A stretch of DNA of 64,000 bases from Acidobacteriota bacterium (lineage in GTDB: Bacteria > Acidobacteriota > Blastocatellia > Pyrinomonadales > Pyrinomonadaceae). The position numbers and the translations under genes are program-made. Where the stretch lies: NCBI GenBank assembly GCA_025463135.1, contig JAOAPY010000030.1, forward strand, positions 248,001 to 312,000. Reading direction: 5' to 3'. Below are positions 36,199-45,111 of the stretch, in pieces; position 1 is the stretch's first letter, and each line of letters starts with the position of its first letter. Under the pieces are notes generated by a model. That model ran no database searches. It had not been told where the DNA came from and saw only the letters and a list, made by a program, of their open reading frames with translations.

Positions 36199-36303
36199 GT
36201 CTTTGGTTTTTGGTCTTTGGTCTTGGATTGGTTGCCACTCTTGAGGGTTCTCATGAAGACTGACTGGTCTGCTATGAGCAAAGACCAAAAGCCAAAGACC
36301 GAA
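36199..36303. repeat. Facing heptamer repeats between terC and the foldase gene
   Basis: GGTCTTTGGTTTTTGGTCTT at about 36199 and CAAAGACCAAAAGCCAAAGA at about 36280 are inverted copies of the CCAAAGA heptamer repeat seen at 28600. They lie in the divergent promoter gap. Confidence 0.7.
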
Positions 36304-36376
36304 GTCCCCTCTGCTGCTCGGTTGCGTGTCCACTGTCTCTCACTTACAATCAGCCGCTTCGGAGAAAGGCAAATTA

Positions 36377-38419
36377 ATGCTCAAACAATTAAGCCGGCTT
36401 AAACATACACGCAACATCCTTATTCTGGGATTTGTCTTCTTCATGGCAATCTCCCTGGTAATTTTTTATCGACCGGGAAGCTCGGGAACTCTCGTCGAGC
36501 CCAATAAGAACACCGCGGTGGTGGCCAAAGTCAGCGGCGAAGAAATTACCGTGGCCGACATCGCGCAGCTTAAAGAGAATTACATGCAGATGTTGGGCGG
36601 CCAAATTAGTTTGGCCCAGCTCGGCGGGAACAAGCGTTTTCTTGACGGCTTGATTCGCGATCGGGTCGTTTCGCAAGAGGCCGCGCGCCTCAATCTCTCA
36701 GCCTCAAAGGCGGAGCTAAAGGACCGACTGGTCAAGCAGTTCACTGATCCGACTGGAAAGTTTGTCTTCACCGATGCCTCTTCCGGCAAAGTCGACCTCA
36801 AGAAATACGAGGATGCGGTCAATAACCGCTATGGCGGCGTGGAACGATTTGAACGCAGCGTTCGTGATGCTATCGCGCAGGAAAAACTGCGCGCGTTTAT
36901 CACAGCCAGTGTGACGATCTCGCCCGAAGAAGTGCAGGAAGAATACAAAAAGAAGAACACCAGCTTCGACCTTAGTTATGTGATCGTGAGCGCCGACAAG
37001 CTGGCTGAGAAGATCCAACCCACGGATCAGGATCTGCGCGCGTTCTACGAGCAACACAAGACGGACTATCGCATCCTCGAGCCGCAGAAGAAGATTCGTT
37101 ATCTATTCATCGATCAGGAAAAGGCAGGGCTTAAGCTGCAAATCTCAGACAAGGAACTGCATGACGAATACGACCGGCTCACGCCAGAGAACAAGCAGGC
37201 CGGCGTCAAGGTGCAGCAGATCCTTTTGAAAGTTGCGCGCAAGGATCTGGACACACAGGTCGAAGAGAAAGCCAAGGAGTTGATAAAAAAGGCTCGCGGC
37301 GCCACCGGACAGGCTACCGAAGAAGCGTACGCACAATTGGCCCGTGGCAACTCTGAAGACCCGGCGACCGCGAAGAACGGTGGCTTCCTTTCGCGGCTCA
37401 TAAAAAAGAACCCAAACAAACCTGACGCGCTTTATGAACGGGCGGTCGATATGCAGCCGGGCGATGTTTCGGATGTGCCGATCAAATACGCCGGGAACTA
37501 TTACATCCTTCGTCGTGGTGATGCGGTCCCCAAAACTTTCGAAGAAGCAAAACCGGAGTTACTGGTGTCGCTGCGCAACCGGCGCGGCTATACGGCCGCC
37601 GCGGGAATAGCACAGAAGGCCAGGGAGTCTCTCAAAAAATCCCACGACGCGCAGAAGGTCGCGCAGGAGTTGGCCGCTGAAGCCAACATGAATCCGGCTG
37701 ACATGGTGCGCGAGACGCCTTATATCAAGCAGGGAGACGATGTGCCGGGCATCGGCAGCAACCAACAATTCGAAGCCGCGATTGCCCCTTTGAATAATCC
37801 TAATGATGTCGGCGAGCCGGCTGGAGTAAAAGGTGGCTTTGCGGTTCCCATGTTCGTTGACAAGAAAGAACCGCGTATTCCGGAATTTGACGAAGTCAAA
37901 GACAAGGTTGCCAAGGCTTTCAAACTGCAGAAGGCGAAGGAACTGTTGGACCAGAAAGCGCGCGAGATTGCTACCTCCGTGAACAGCGCCGCTGATTTAA
38001 AGGCCGCGGCTGAAAAAGGCGGATTGGAAGTTGCGACCGAAGAGGCTTTCAAGACCGGCAAAGGGCTCGGCAAACTCAGCCCCAGTTCAGCTTTGGACGA
38101 AGCTGTTTACTCGTTGAAGCAGGGGGAAGTTTCCAAGTCACCGATCAAAGTAGGCGATAGCTGGGTAATTGTCGGCGCGACCGTGCGTAAAGAAGCAGAC
38201 CTTGCGGAATTTGCGAAACAGCGCGAGCAGTTGACTGAGACCGCGTTGAGAAGTCGTCAGGATCAAGTCTATGAAGATTACGTGGCGTCGGCGATTGCGC
38301 GGATGAAGAGTGAAGGGAAGGTCAAGGTCTACAAGGACGTACTCGATAGTATTGAAGAGGACGAGCCGCAGGTCGCGCCCGTGCCTCAGCGCCGTTCATT
38401 CCCGGTCCCAACCAGATAA
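36377..38419 (+). CDS. SurA/PpiD-like periplasmic foldase (peptidyl-prolyl isomerase)
   Basis: 680 residues from ATG 36377, which follows GGAGAAAGG; the in-frame start at 36326 lacks a site. One membrane helix (about 13-31) anchors the protein with its bulk in the periplasm. A SurA-N-like chaperone domain (about 45-230) precedes a PpiC/parvulin domain (about 280-400: VQQILLKVARKD; SEDPATAKNGGFLS; KYAGNYYILRR). The rest is helical with a second degenerate parvulin-like part. The plan fits PpiD. It helps fold exported and outer-membrane proteins such as the TonB receptor type in this window. Divergent from terC. Confidence 0.9.
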   Translation: MLKQLSRLKHTRNILILGFVFFMAISLVIFYRPGSSGTLVEPNKNTAVVAKVSGEEITVADIAQLKENYMQMLGGQISLAQLGGNKRFLDGLIRDRVVSQEAARLNLSASKAELKDRLVKQFTDPTGKFVFTDASSGKVDLKKYEDAVNNRYGGVERFERSVRDAIAQEKLRAFITASVTISPEEVQEEYKKKNTSFDLSYVIVSADKLAEKIQPTDQDLRAFYEQHKTDYRILEPQKKIRYLFIDQEKAGLKLQISDKELHDEYDRLTPENKQAGVKVQQILLKVARKDLDTQVEEKAKELIKKARGATGQATEEAYAQLARGNSEDPATAKNGGFLSRLIKKNPNKPDALYERAVDMQPGDVSDVPIKYAGNYYILRRGDAVPKTFEEAKPELLVSLRNRRGYTAAAGIAQKARESLKKSHDAQKVAQELAAEANMNPADMVRETPYIKQGDDVPGIGSNQQFEAAIAPLNNPNDVGEPAGVKGGFAVPMFVDKKEPRIPEFDEVKDKVAKAFKLQKAKELLDQKAREIATSVNSAADLKAAAEKGGLEVATEEAFKTGKGLGKLSPSSALDEAVYSLKQGEVSKSPIKVGDSWVIVGATVRKEADLAEFAKQREQLTETALRSRQDQVYEDYVASAIARMKSEGKVKVYKDVLDSIEEDEPQVAPVPQRRSFPVPTR

Positions 38420-38543
38420 GGAAATTCTGGGACCGGACGCATCCTGCATGCTTACGGTGGAGCAACAGCTTTTTGCATCGCAGTAGACAGGTCCCGCAAC
38501 CTCAGCACGCAAGATGCGTGCGGTCCCAGGAATAATGCGAATC

Positions 38544-39563
38544 TCACTTCATCAGGGTCGCAAGTTGCGCCTGGGCCACCGCCGTCCTTAGCTGTAATTC
38601 ATTCCCAATTGTCGTGATCTTCAGGTTACCCAGCGCTGCGCGGGCCAATGCTCCTTTCGCCGGCGACAGCATGCCCGCGTAAATCGCGCCTAACTGCTTA
38701 AGCGTTTCCAGGGTTTGGCTAAGGCTTTTGGCCGACTCAACATTCAATGCCCGCGCCGCCAAAAACATCTCAACATCTTTTTCGGTGACGCCCACAGTGC
38801 CGTAGACCTGCCGGATTTTCGAAACGTCTTCCAGCACTGCGTCGTTGCTTACCTTGATACTTTGTATTAACCGTGGGGTGACGTTGCCGCTAAAGCCGAT
38901 GGCAGCGTTGGGATCTCGCGTCGCCAGGGCAATCAACTCCTGGTTCAGGCCGCGCGGTCCTTTGCTCGCATCGATCGCGGTCCGAACCGTAGCCGGTGTG
39001 CCCAGCGCCAACATCGTGCCGTTCAAAGCCGTCACCGCCAGGTCATTTATTTTGAGATTGAGCAAGCCTAGCACTTTCACTTGCTGGTCCAAAGTAAAGA
39101 CGTAGATCGTACGTCCCTGATACTTCTCTTCACGATACTTTCCCTTGTCAGCTGTGCGGCCAGCTGCCACCAGTGACGCGGTATTGAAAGTCCCACTGGC
39201 GAGCACGACCGATTCGACTTTCGCAATACCAGGCGCCGGATAGGTGTAGTGCATACCTAAAGCGACCTGATCAAACGAACGCGGATCAATGCCCGTCTTC
39301 GTTTTGAATTTATCGATCTCAGCATTTATTTCAGCGAGCTTCGCCGGGTTCTCAGCAAATATCCTGGGCACCGCCTGGTCCAGGAGTTGCCGCAAGTTAA
39401 CGATCCCCAGCGCGTCAGATTGAGGCAGCGCAACGAGCAAGTTCGGAGTCGGTTTTGGTTTCGCTTCAGACGTCGCGCGGTTCCTTTGCGCGACCCCAGT
39501 AGTTGCGATTCCCGACAGCGTCAATAACAAACTAACAGTAGTAACTAACCATTTTATTTTCAC
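38544..39563 (-). CDS. Exported protein, function unknown
   Basis: 339 residues with a signal peptide (WLVTTVSLLLTLSGIATTGV). Mature part: 'LVALPQSDALGIVNLRQLLD', a helix with many Glu and Ile, then mixed alpha/beta regions (FDQVALGMHYTYP; GRTIYVFTLDQQVK). The opening 'LPQSD..G.VN...L' resembles DUF3352-like exported proteins of Planctomycetes and Acidobacteria, whose role is unknown. Near its start codon lies a GTGGCACGGGCGTCCCGCCC repeat (39585). Single gene. Confidence 0.75.
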   Translation of the reverse strand: MKIKWLVTTVSLLLTLSGIATTGVAQRNRATSEAKPKPTPNLLVALPQSDALGIVNLRQLLDQAVPRIFAENPAKLAEINAEIDKFKTKTGIDPRSFDQVALGMHYTYPAPGIAKVESVVLASGTFNTASLVAAGRTADKGKYREEKYQGRTIYVFTLDQQVKVLGLLNLKINDLAVTALNGTMLALGTPATVRTAIDASKGPRGLNQELIALATRDPNAAIGFSGNVTPRLIQSIKVSNDAVLEDVSKIRQVYGTVGVTEKDVEMFLAARALNVESAKSLSQTLETLKQLGAIYAGMLSPAKGALARAALGNLKITTIGNELQLRTAVAQAQLATLMK

Positions 39564-39706
39564 GTTTCAAACCTTTTCCTTGAAATGTGGCACGGGCGTC
39601 CCGCCCGTGATCGTTGCCAATTATCAATTCTGCAAATCATAAAAACCCTTACATGTGACTCTCAAACCAACAAGCTCCGATGCCCTGATTGACCCTCACA
39701 GTTGTT

Positions 39707-40540
39707 TCAAAGTTTTAACGACGCGGTCCCTTCATTGCCCGCAAGTCCCAAAGTAATTCCTGATTCGACAAAAAAGCGGCGCTGATCAACCTTCCGGTAG
39801 TCCTTTGGCAACTCAAATATTCCTGAATCGACAGTCTCCTTCAAGTCTCGTAGTTCCATGGTAAGTGTCGCAGGATGCTCGCCTGCTGTCGAACTAGTCT
39901 CCGAGCGGACGGGCATACCAAGCGCATCATCAATCCAGATCAGGGACACGGTGGCCGTGCCGGCGCCGTTGTTTGTTTCTCTCGCAGTGACGCGATACTT
40001 CGTCGTGTTTCGTTCATTGATCCTTTCACCACCGAGATTCTCATATCGCGCAAGCGTCGGCGTTTCATTCAAAAGCCGTTCAGGAGAATAGTCAGGAACT
40101 CCCGTTGGGCCATCACCGGCGCCGTCGATGCCGCTCTCGGCCTCGGCAGCATTCAGATCGGCATACAACTTACGACCAGGAGAGAGTATGAAATGCCCGG
40201 CGGGAGTTTCCAGGTAAACCAAAGCGTCCCCCGACGCGCTTTGATAGTCTTCGCGTCGCTTGTCGCCATCGCGAGCGATTAGAGTCGTGTTGGTGGTCGT
40301 TGTTGGTTGGGCATCCTGATACTCGACGCTGGTAATGATGCGCTTGCATTGATAGCGGTCCGGCTCTTTGGTTGAAAAAGGAGGGACGGAAAGGAAGTCG
40401 GCGGTATTGGTGGAAGCGGGAACGATCTTACTTTGCGATGTAATCGTACGCCGGCGCGCCCATCTGAAGGCGCCGATTGCACTGGCGATAATTACACTGC
40501 CAAGAATGATTGCCAGGAATGCTCGCCGCGGTGAAGTCAT
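39707..40540 (-). CDS. Signal-anchored LolA/LolB-like protein, unknown
   Basis: 277 residues. An N-terminal membrane helix (AFLAIILGSVIIASAIGAF) is followed by Arg residues and then a periplasmic domain of alternating strands (DRYQCKRIITSVEYQ; TTLIARDGDKRREDY; ALVYLETPAGHFILSPG; SLIWIDDALGMPVRSE; LTMELRDLKETVDSGIFELP). The strand order and the 'V...FELP..Y' ending recall LolA/LolB-type half-barrels. It may bind a lipid or report on envelope state, but this is uncertain. Lies between the unknown exported gene and the thiolase. Confidence 0.7.
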   Translation of the reverse strand: MTSPRRAFLAIILGSVIIASAIGAFRWARRRTITSQSKIVPASTNTADFLSVPPFSTKEPDRYQCKRIITSVEYQDAQPTTTTNTTLIARDGDKRREDYQSASGDALVYLETPAGHFILSPGRKLYADLNAAEAESGIDGAGDGPTGVPDYSPERLLNETPTLARYENLGGERINERNTTKYRVTARETNNGAGTATVSLIWIDDALGMPVRSETSSTAGEHPATLTMELRDLKETVDSGIFELPKDYRKVDQRRFFVESGITLGLAGNEGTASLKL

Positions 40541-40575
40541 TTGAGAACACAGGCGTTACGCAGCGGCCGCTGAGT

Positions 40576-40654
40576 GTCCGGCAAGCTTCAGCTTGTCGTC
40601 GCGCTGCTGAAGTACCTTCTAACCAGGCTAACAACAAACTGAAGTTTGTCGGAC
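40576..40654. repeat. 79-bp palindromic element beside the thiolase stop codon
   Basis: Left end GTCCGGCAAGCTTCAGCTTG, right end CAAACTGAAGTTTGTCGGAC. The right end stops one base before the thiolase stop codon (40656-40658), exactly as the 26408 element does at mrdA. Confidence 0.75.
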
Positions 40655-40655
40655 A

Positions 40656-41837
40656 TCATACTCGCTCAACCAGCAAGGCGATGCCCATGCCGCCGCTAAT
40701 GCAAAGCGTTGCCAGGCCGCGCCGCGCACCTCTTTTTTTCATCTCGTGCACGAGTGTCGTGGTAATGCGTACTCCAGTACAGCCGATCGGGTGGCCCAGG
40801 GCAATCGCACCACCATTGACATTGAGCTTGTCCGCATCGAAATGAAGTTCGCGATCGCAAGCAATGACCTGCGCTGCGAAGGCTTCGTTCAGTTCGATGA
40901 GATCGATGTCGGACAACGACATTTTTTGTCGCCCGAGCAGTGCCCGTATAGCCGGCACTGGACCAATGCCCATAATATCGGGCACAACTCCGGCGATTTC
41001 ATAGTCGACGATTCGCGCTTCCGGCTCGGTGTTCAGTTCCTTCAGCATTTCCTCGTCCATCACGACAAGGGCCGCTGCGCCATCGGTGATCCCTGACGAG
41101 TTACCGGCGGTCACGCTTCCGTCTGTAGCAAAGACCGGAAGCAGCTTTTTCAGGCTTTCAATGGTCGTCTCCGGTCGTGCATGTTCGTCGCGGGCAAAGT
41201 TGGTTGTCTCTCCTTTGCGTCCTTTGAGTTCCAGCGGCAAGACTTCTTCGGCAAAGCGGTTTGCTTCAATTGCCGCCTGCGCCCGTTGTTGCGAACGTAA
41301 AGCGTATTGGTCCTGCTCGTCGCGGGAGATTTCGTAACGGCGCGCAAGGTTCTCAGCGGTTTCTCCCATCACCAGGCCCGACAAGGGATCATTAAACCCA
41401 TCCCGATACATACCGTCCACGAGTTCCATGTTACCCATGCGCATTCCCCAGCGGGCGCCTTCGGCAAAGTAAGGCACACGTGACATGTTTTCAGTGCCAC
41501 CAGCAAGAACCGCCCGCGCGCGTCCCAGCATTATCTGTTCAGCTGCCAGAATGATCGCACGCAGGCCAGACCCGCAGGCTTGATTGACTGTGAAAGCGGG
41601 AACCGTTTCAGGAACGCCCGCGCGATACGTAATTTGGCGAGCAACGTTTGGACCACCACCAGCCTGTCGCGCGCAGCCCCAGATAGAATCCTGTATCTGA
41701 TTTGCCTGCAGGCCCGCGCGGCGCAGAGTCTCCTGTGCCACCGTCACACCCAAATCGGCAGCCGTCCACGATGCAAGCGAGCCGCCAAAACGTCCAATTG
41801 GCGTGCGCACGGAACCAACGAGATAAACGCTTTTCAT
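40656..41837 (-). CDS. Thiolase (acetyl-CoA C-acyltransferase family)
   Basis: 393 residues from ATG 41837; a TTG at 41846 with a closer GGGAGA site is possible. Thiolases condense two acyl-CoAs or cleave 3-ketoacyl-CoA. Catalytic residues: Cys in [10 protein letters not shown] (about 87), His in [14 protein letters not shown] and Cys in [11 protein letters not shown]. Typical length of AtoB/PhaA/FadA. No other beta-oxidation or PHB genes lie nearby, so the direction of the reaction is open. Confidence 0.95.
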   Translation of the reverse strand: MKSVYLVGSVRTPIGRFGGSLASWTAADLGVTVAQETLRRAGLQANQIQDSIWGCARQAGGGPNVARQITYRAGVPETVPAFTVNQACGSGLRAIILAAEQIMLGRARAVLAGGTENMSRVPYFAEGARWGMRMGNMELVDGMYRDGFNDPLSGLVMGETAENLARRYEISRDEQDQYALRSQQRAQAAIEANRFAEEVLPLELKGRKGETTNFARDEHARPETTIESLKKLLPVFATDGSVTAGNSSGITDGAAALVVMDEEMLKELNTEPEARIVDYEIAGVVPDIMGIGPVPAIRALLGRQKMSLSDIDLIELNEAFAAQVIACDRELHFDADKLNVNGGAIALGHPIGCTGVRITTTLVHEMKKRGARRGLATLCISGGMGIALLVERV

Positions 41838-41955
41838 CTGAATCAAAATCTCTCCCGACCGAAATCAAGCCGTAGAATCATTGACTTGAAATGGTAGCAC
41901 ACGGTAGAAATAAAGTCCGAAACCACCCACCTTGATTGTTCGGCGCACGTAGTGA

Positions 41956-42016
41956 GTAGCACAGACTTCAGTCTGTGTTCTGTGCGTCTCGAAACAACAG
42001 ACCGAAAGTCTGCTAC
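41956..42016. repeat. 61-bp palindromic repeat
   Basis: GTAGCACAGACTTCAGTCTG at the left and CAGACCGAAAGTCTGCTAC at the right end form an imperfect hairpin with GTAGCA/TGCTAC ends. Related to the repeat at 24240. Confidence 0.6.
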
Positions 42017-42027
42017 TTAACTGCGCA

Positions 42028-43563
42028 ATGTTTCAACGCCTTGCTCACGCCAACGAAGTAGAAAGTGCCGCGCGGACTATGGCGGAAATAGTTGCCGCGC
42101 ATGCCGAATGGTTTCTCACTCAAGGTGACGGCAGCACCGCCGCCATTCGCCGCACCGAATTGGACCTTACCATCTCGCACGGCCGTCTAATCCTTTCGTC
42201 ATGGACTGAAAAGGGAACGCGCTCATGGAAGATCGCCGCCTGGGAACTCATCGGCGACAAACTATTGCTGCAAACATCCCGGCGCATGGGAGCTGAGAGG
42301 CCGCTGCTGGAGTTGATCCCGCGCGCCTCAGCGAGTGCTATTACGGCTACAGTCAAAGCCGCGCGACAACTGCGTTGCGAACAACTGGCGCGCCTGGCCG
42401 TCGCGCTTCAGGCGGGAACAAAGCTTGAACGTGCCGCACTCAGTCCGGGAATGCGGCGCGGCCAACCGGGAAGATATGCGCGGATCATCCTGCGCAGTAA
42501 GCAGGAACGCATCGCGGTGACGGCCACCGTCGCTTCGACTCAGAAGAGCGATGTTGATAGTCAGCTCTCGGCCGCGCTGCTCTGGTTCATCAACACCAGT
42601 GCGCGCGCCCGGCCGCCTTACATTCAAAAGCTTTGGCTGATCCTGGAGAACAGCGTGATCCAGGCGGCGATGGATAGAATCGCACTGCTGCGTGAAAGCG
42701 TGAGAAGGGTGATCAGCGTTTTCGAGATCGACGACGATTGGCAGCAACTCAGTGAGGTACCCGTTGCTGATCGCCGCGAGGCATTCAAGAAACGTCTGGC
42801 GCGGTTTCCACGCGCGGCTGCGCAGCCGACAAGCGATTGCGCCAAAGGCTTAATGTCGGAGGCCCCCGAAGCAATCGATTTGGTGCACGCACGGCACGGC
42901 GAAACGCTGCGCTTTTACGGACTGCCGTTCGCGCGCGTGCGACATTTGATGGGCGTCGATCGAGTTTGGTTCGGAACCGATGGCACGCGGCGGCGCCTGC
43001 TGGACAAGGGCGCCCAACATGATTGGCAGAAGCTCTTGCGGGACTTGCGCGAACATCGGGCAGCGAACGCCTCGGATCATCATCATGCGCTGTATCGCAC
43101 GGCGTCGGAAAGCTGGCTCGAATCATTACTTCGTCGCGACATCACGAAACTGGATCCGGGTCTTGTCATCGCACCGTTGCATGCACAATTCCGCACCGCG
43201 CGCGGTGGTCCATTCGGTGTGCGACCGATTGATCTACTGGCCCTGCGGCGTGACGGACGTTTGGTGGTGATTGAATTGAAAGTCTCCGAAGACCGCGAAC
43301 ATGTATTGCAGGGCGCCGACTATTGGCGACGCGTCGAAGCGCACCGCCGCCGTGGACACATCACGCGCGCCAGGTTGTTTGGTGAAATGAAGATCAGCGA
43401 CGAGTCGCCATTGGTCTACCTGGTAGCGCCCACCCTTCGCTTTCATCCATCATTCCCAACGATGGCGCGCACCATCGCTTCCGATATCGAGATCTATCGC
43501 TTTGACATCAATGAAGACTGGCGCTCCGGCGTCCGCGTCATGCGGCGGACCCGAGTGAACTAG
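42028..43563 (+). CDS. Uncharacterised protein with a PD-(D/E)XK nuclease-like domain
   Basis: 511 residues. The first 260 residues are Arg-rich, mixed alpha/beta and unknown. Residues about 355-470 match the pattern of a PD-(D/E)XK nuclease fold: a helix with Glu (ESWLESLLRRD, 361-371), RPIDLLAL with Asp402, the strand LVVIELKV with Glu416 and Lys418, and a following helix with QGADYWRRV (Gln428, Tyr432). This is the E-D-ExK-Q..Y order of NucS/DUF91-like enzymes. Cleavage of DNA or RNA is possible. It stands alone between a thiolase and pilT with no restriction or toxin partner. Confidence 0.75.
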   Translation: MFQRLAHANEVESAARTMAEIVAAHAEWFLTQGDGSTAAIRRTELDLTISHGRLILSSWTEKGTRSWKIAAWELIGDKLLLQTSRRMGAERPLLELIPRASASAITATVKAARQLRCEQLARLAVALQAGTKLERAALSPGMRRGQPGRYARIILRSKQERIAVTATVASTQKSDVDSQLSAALLWFINTSARARPPYIQKLWLILENSVIQAAMDRIALLRESVRRVISVFEIDDDWQQLSEVPVADRREAFKKRLARFPRAAAQPTSDCAKGLMSEAPEAIDLVHARHGETLRFYGLPFARVRHLMGVDRVWFGTDGTRRRLLDKGAQHDWQKLLRDLREHRAANASDHHHALYRTASESWLESLLRRDITKLDPGLVIAPLHAQFRTARGGPFGVRPIDLLALRRDGRLVVIELKVSEDREHVLQGADYWRRVEAHRRRGHITRARLFGEMKISDESPLVYLVAPTLRFHPSFPTMARTIASDIEIYRFDINEDWRSGVRVMRRTRVN

Positions 43564-43621
43564 CTCGAAGAACCTACGATCATGCGGTAGCTGCTCCAAG
43601 TCTGTTCGGTCCTCTTAAGAT

Positions 43622-44794
43622 CTAGTGCTTCACGATCAGTGATCGTTCGTCGGCGGGTGTTGCGGTACTCGAACGTGTTGGCGGCATGCCTTGTGTTCCT
43701 TCCATCGCTTGTTCGGAAGAGAGAATGCCCGAGACGCGCATCCGGAATTCGTCGGCATTGCTGGCGTTTCGCAGGGCTTCGTCCATCGAGATCAGTCCTG
43801 ATTGGAAAAGATTGAAAAGCGATTGGTCGAACGTCTGCATGGCGTACTGCGAGGTTCCCGCCGCGATGGCTTCGCGAATCAAATTTGATTTCTCTTCATT
43901 GATAATGTAATCGCGAATCAGGCCGGTGGTGATCATCACTTCGACTGCCGGCACACGCCCTCCGCCGCGGGCCGCGCGCACCAGGCGCATCGAGATCACA
44001 GCTTTGAGTATTCCAGCCAACTGCAGACGCACGGACTTTTGCTGATGTGAAGGAAACGACGAGACAATGCGCGTAATGGTTTCCGTAGCGTCCAGTGTGT
44101 GCAGAGTCGAGAGCACCAGGTGCCCGGTCTCGGCAGCGGTCAAGGCCGTCTCGATAGTTTCGTGATCGCGCATTTCACCGACCAGAATTACATCGGGATC
44201 CTGTCGCAGAGCTCCGCGCAGTGCTTCGGAAAATGACCTCGTGTCTACGTCGACTTCTCGCTGGCTGACAAAGGCTTTCTTGTCCGGGTGAAGGAATTCA
44301 ATCGGGTCTTCGATGGTGACGATGTGCCCGCTGCGGGTGGCGTTGATGCGATCAAGCATTGCGGCCAGCGTGGTTGATTTGCCGGAGCCGGTCGCCCCGG
44401 TGACCAGGATCAGGCCGCGTTGTTCATCCGCGATTCGATCAATGACCGGGGGCATGCCCAGCTCGTTGGAGCTTTTTGGGTTATCGGGAATAACGCGGAG
44501 GACAAGACTTACTGAGCCCCGCTGCTGAAAGATGTTGGCGCGAAAGCGACCGAGGCCCGCCACGCCGTAGGCGATATCCACCTCAGAGATCTCTTTGAAC
44601 TTTTGCTTTTGCCGGTTAGACATGATGGAAAAAGCCATGTCCAGAGTGTCTTCGGGCCGCAGACGAGGGGCGTCGGCGATGGTATGCAGCTCGCCGCCAA
44701 TACGCATGACGGGAATGGCCGCCACTTTCAAATGCAGGTCTGAGGCGCCATGGCTGGTGGCGGCACGCAACAAATCGTCAATCTTTATGGGCAT
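43622..44794 (-). CDS. pilT: Type IV pilus retraction ATPase PilT
   Basis: 390 residues. Hexameric ATPase that pulls type IV pili back, driving twitching. N-terminal PAS-like part with ASDLHLKVAAIPVMRIGGEL, Walker A GATGSGKSTT, Asp box, Walker B region DPDVILVGEMRDHETIETAL, His box HLVLSTLHTLDA, and the retraction motif region FQSGLISMDEALRNASN (AIRNLI-like). Ends with a short low-complexity tail. No other pilus genes are in the window, which is common for pilT. Confidence 0.95.
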   Translation of the reverse strand: MPIKIDDLLRAATSHGASDLHLKVAAIPVMRIGGELHTIADAPRLRPEDTLDMAFSIMSNRQKQKFKEISEVDIAYGVAGLGRFRANIFQQRGSVSLVLRVIPDNPKSSNELGMPPVIDRIADEQRGLILVTGATGSGKSTTLAAMLDRINATRSGHIVTIEDPIEFLHPDKKAFVSQREVDVDTRSFSEALRGALRQDPDVILVGEMRDHETIETALTAAETGHLVLSTLHTLDATETITRIVSSFPSHQQKSVRLQLAGILKAVISMRLVRAARGGGRVPAVEVMITTGLIRDYIINEEKSNLIREAIAAGTSQYAMQTFDQSLFNLFQSGLISMDEALRNASNADEFRMRVSGILSSEQAMEGTQGMPPTRSSTATPADERSLIVKH

Positions 44795-45051
44795 TGGAAC
44801 ACACTCTCTGTGGGTAAGAAGCTCTTGCTTAGGTTGTCTGTGTAGCGCATGAAGGGAGGCGCTGGAGGGAAAACTCGCGCGGCTGGGTCACTTTAAAGGA
44901 GGTGCCGTGACCGGTTTCGATAATAGCCCGTCAAATCGGCAAACGTCAACGATTTGATTTTAAGAAGTAGCACGGGCGTCCCGCCCCTCTGCCTGCCCCG
45001 GATGCCGGTGGCGCGCAAATCATTCTGCTTGGGAGTTGGCAGCGTCGTAGG
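44795..45051. other. Gap between ilvE and pilT with a palindromic repeat
   Basis: Contains GTAGCACGGGCGTCCCGCCC near 44967 (repeat family of 6428 and 39585). No gene seen. A clear promoter for pilT was not found. Confidence 0.5.
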
Positions 45052-45081
45052 CAAACGAAAAGGGCACGGTAGCCGTGCCCT
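45052..45081 (-). terminator. Rho-independent terminator of ilvE
   Basis: Perfect 9-bp stem AGGGCACGG-TAG-CCGTGCCCT (45061-45081), followed on the minus strand by TTTCGTTT. It lies 30 bases after the ilvE stop. Confidence 0.8.
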
Positions 45082-45111
45082 ATTCTCAAAGCGAATTGTC
45101 TTTCGTTGGCT

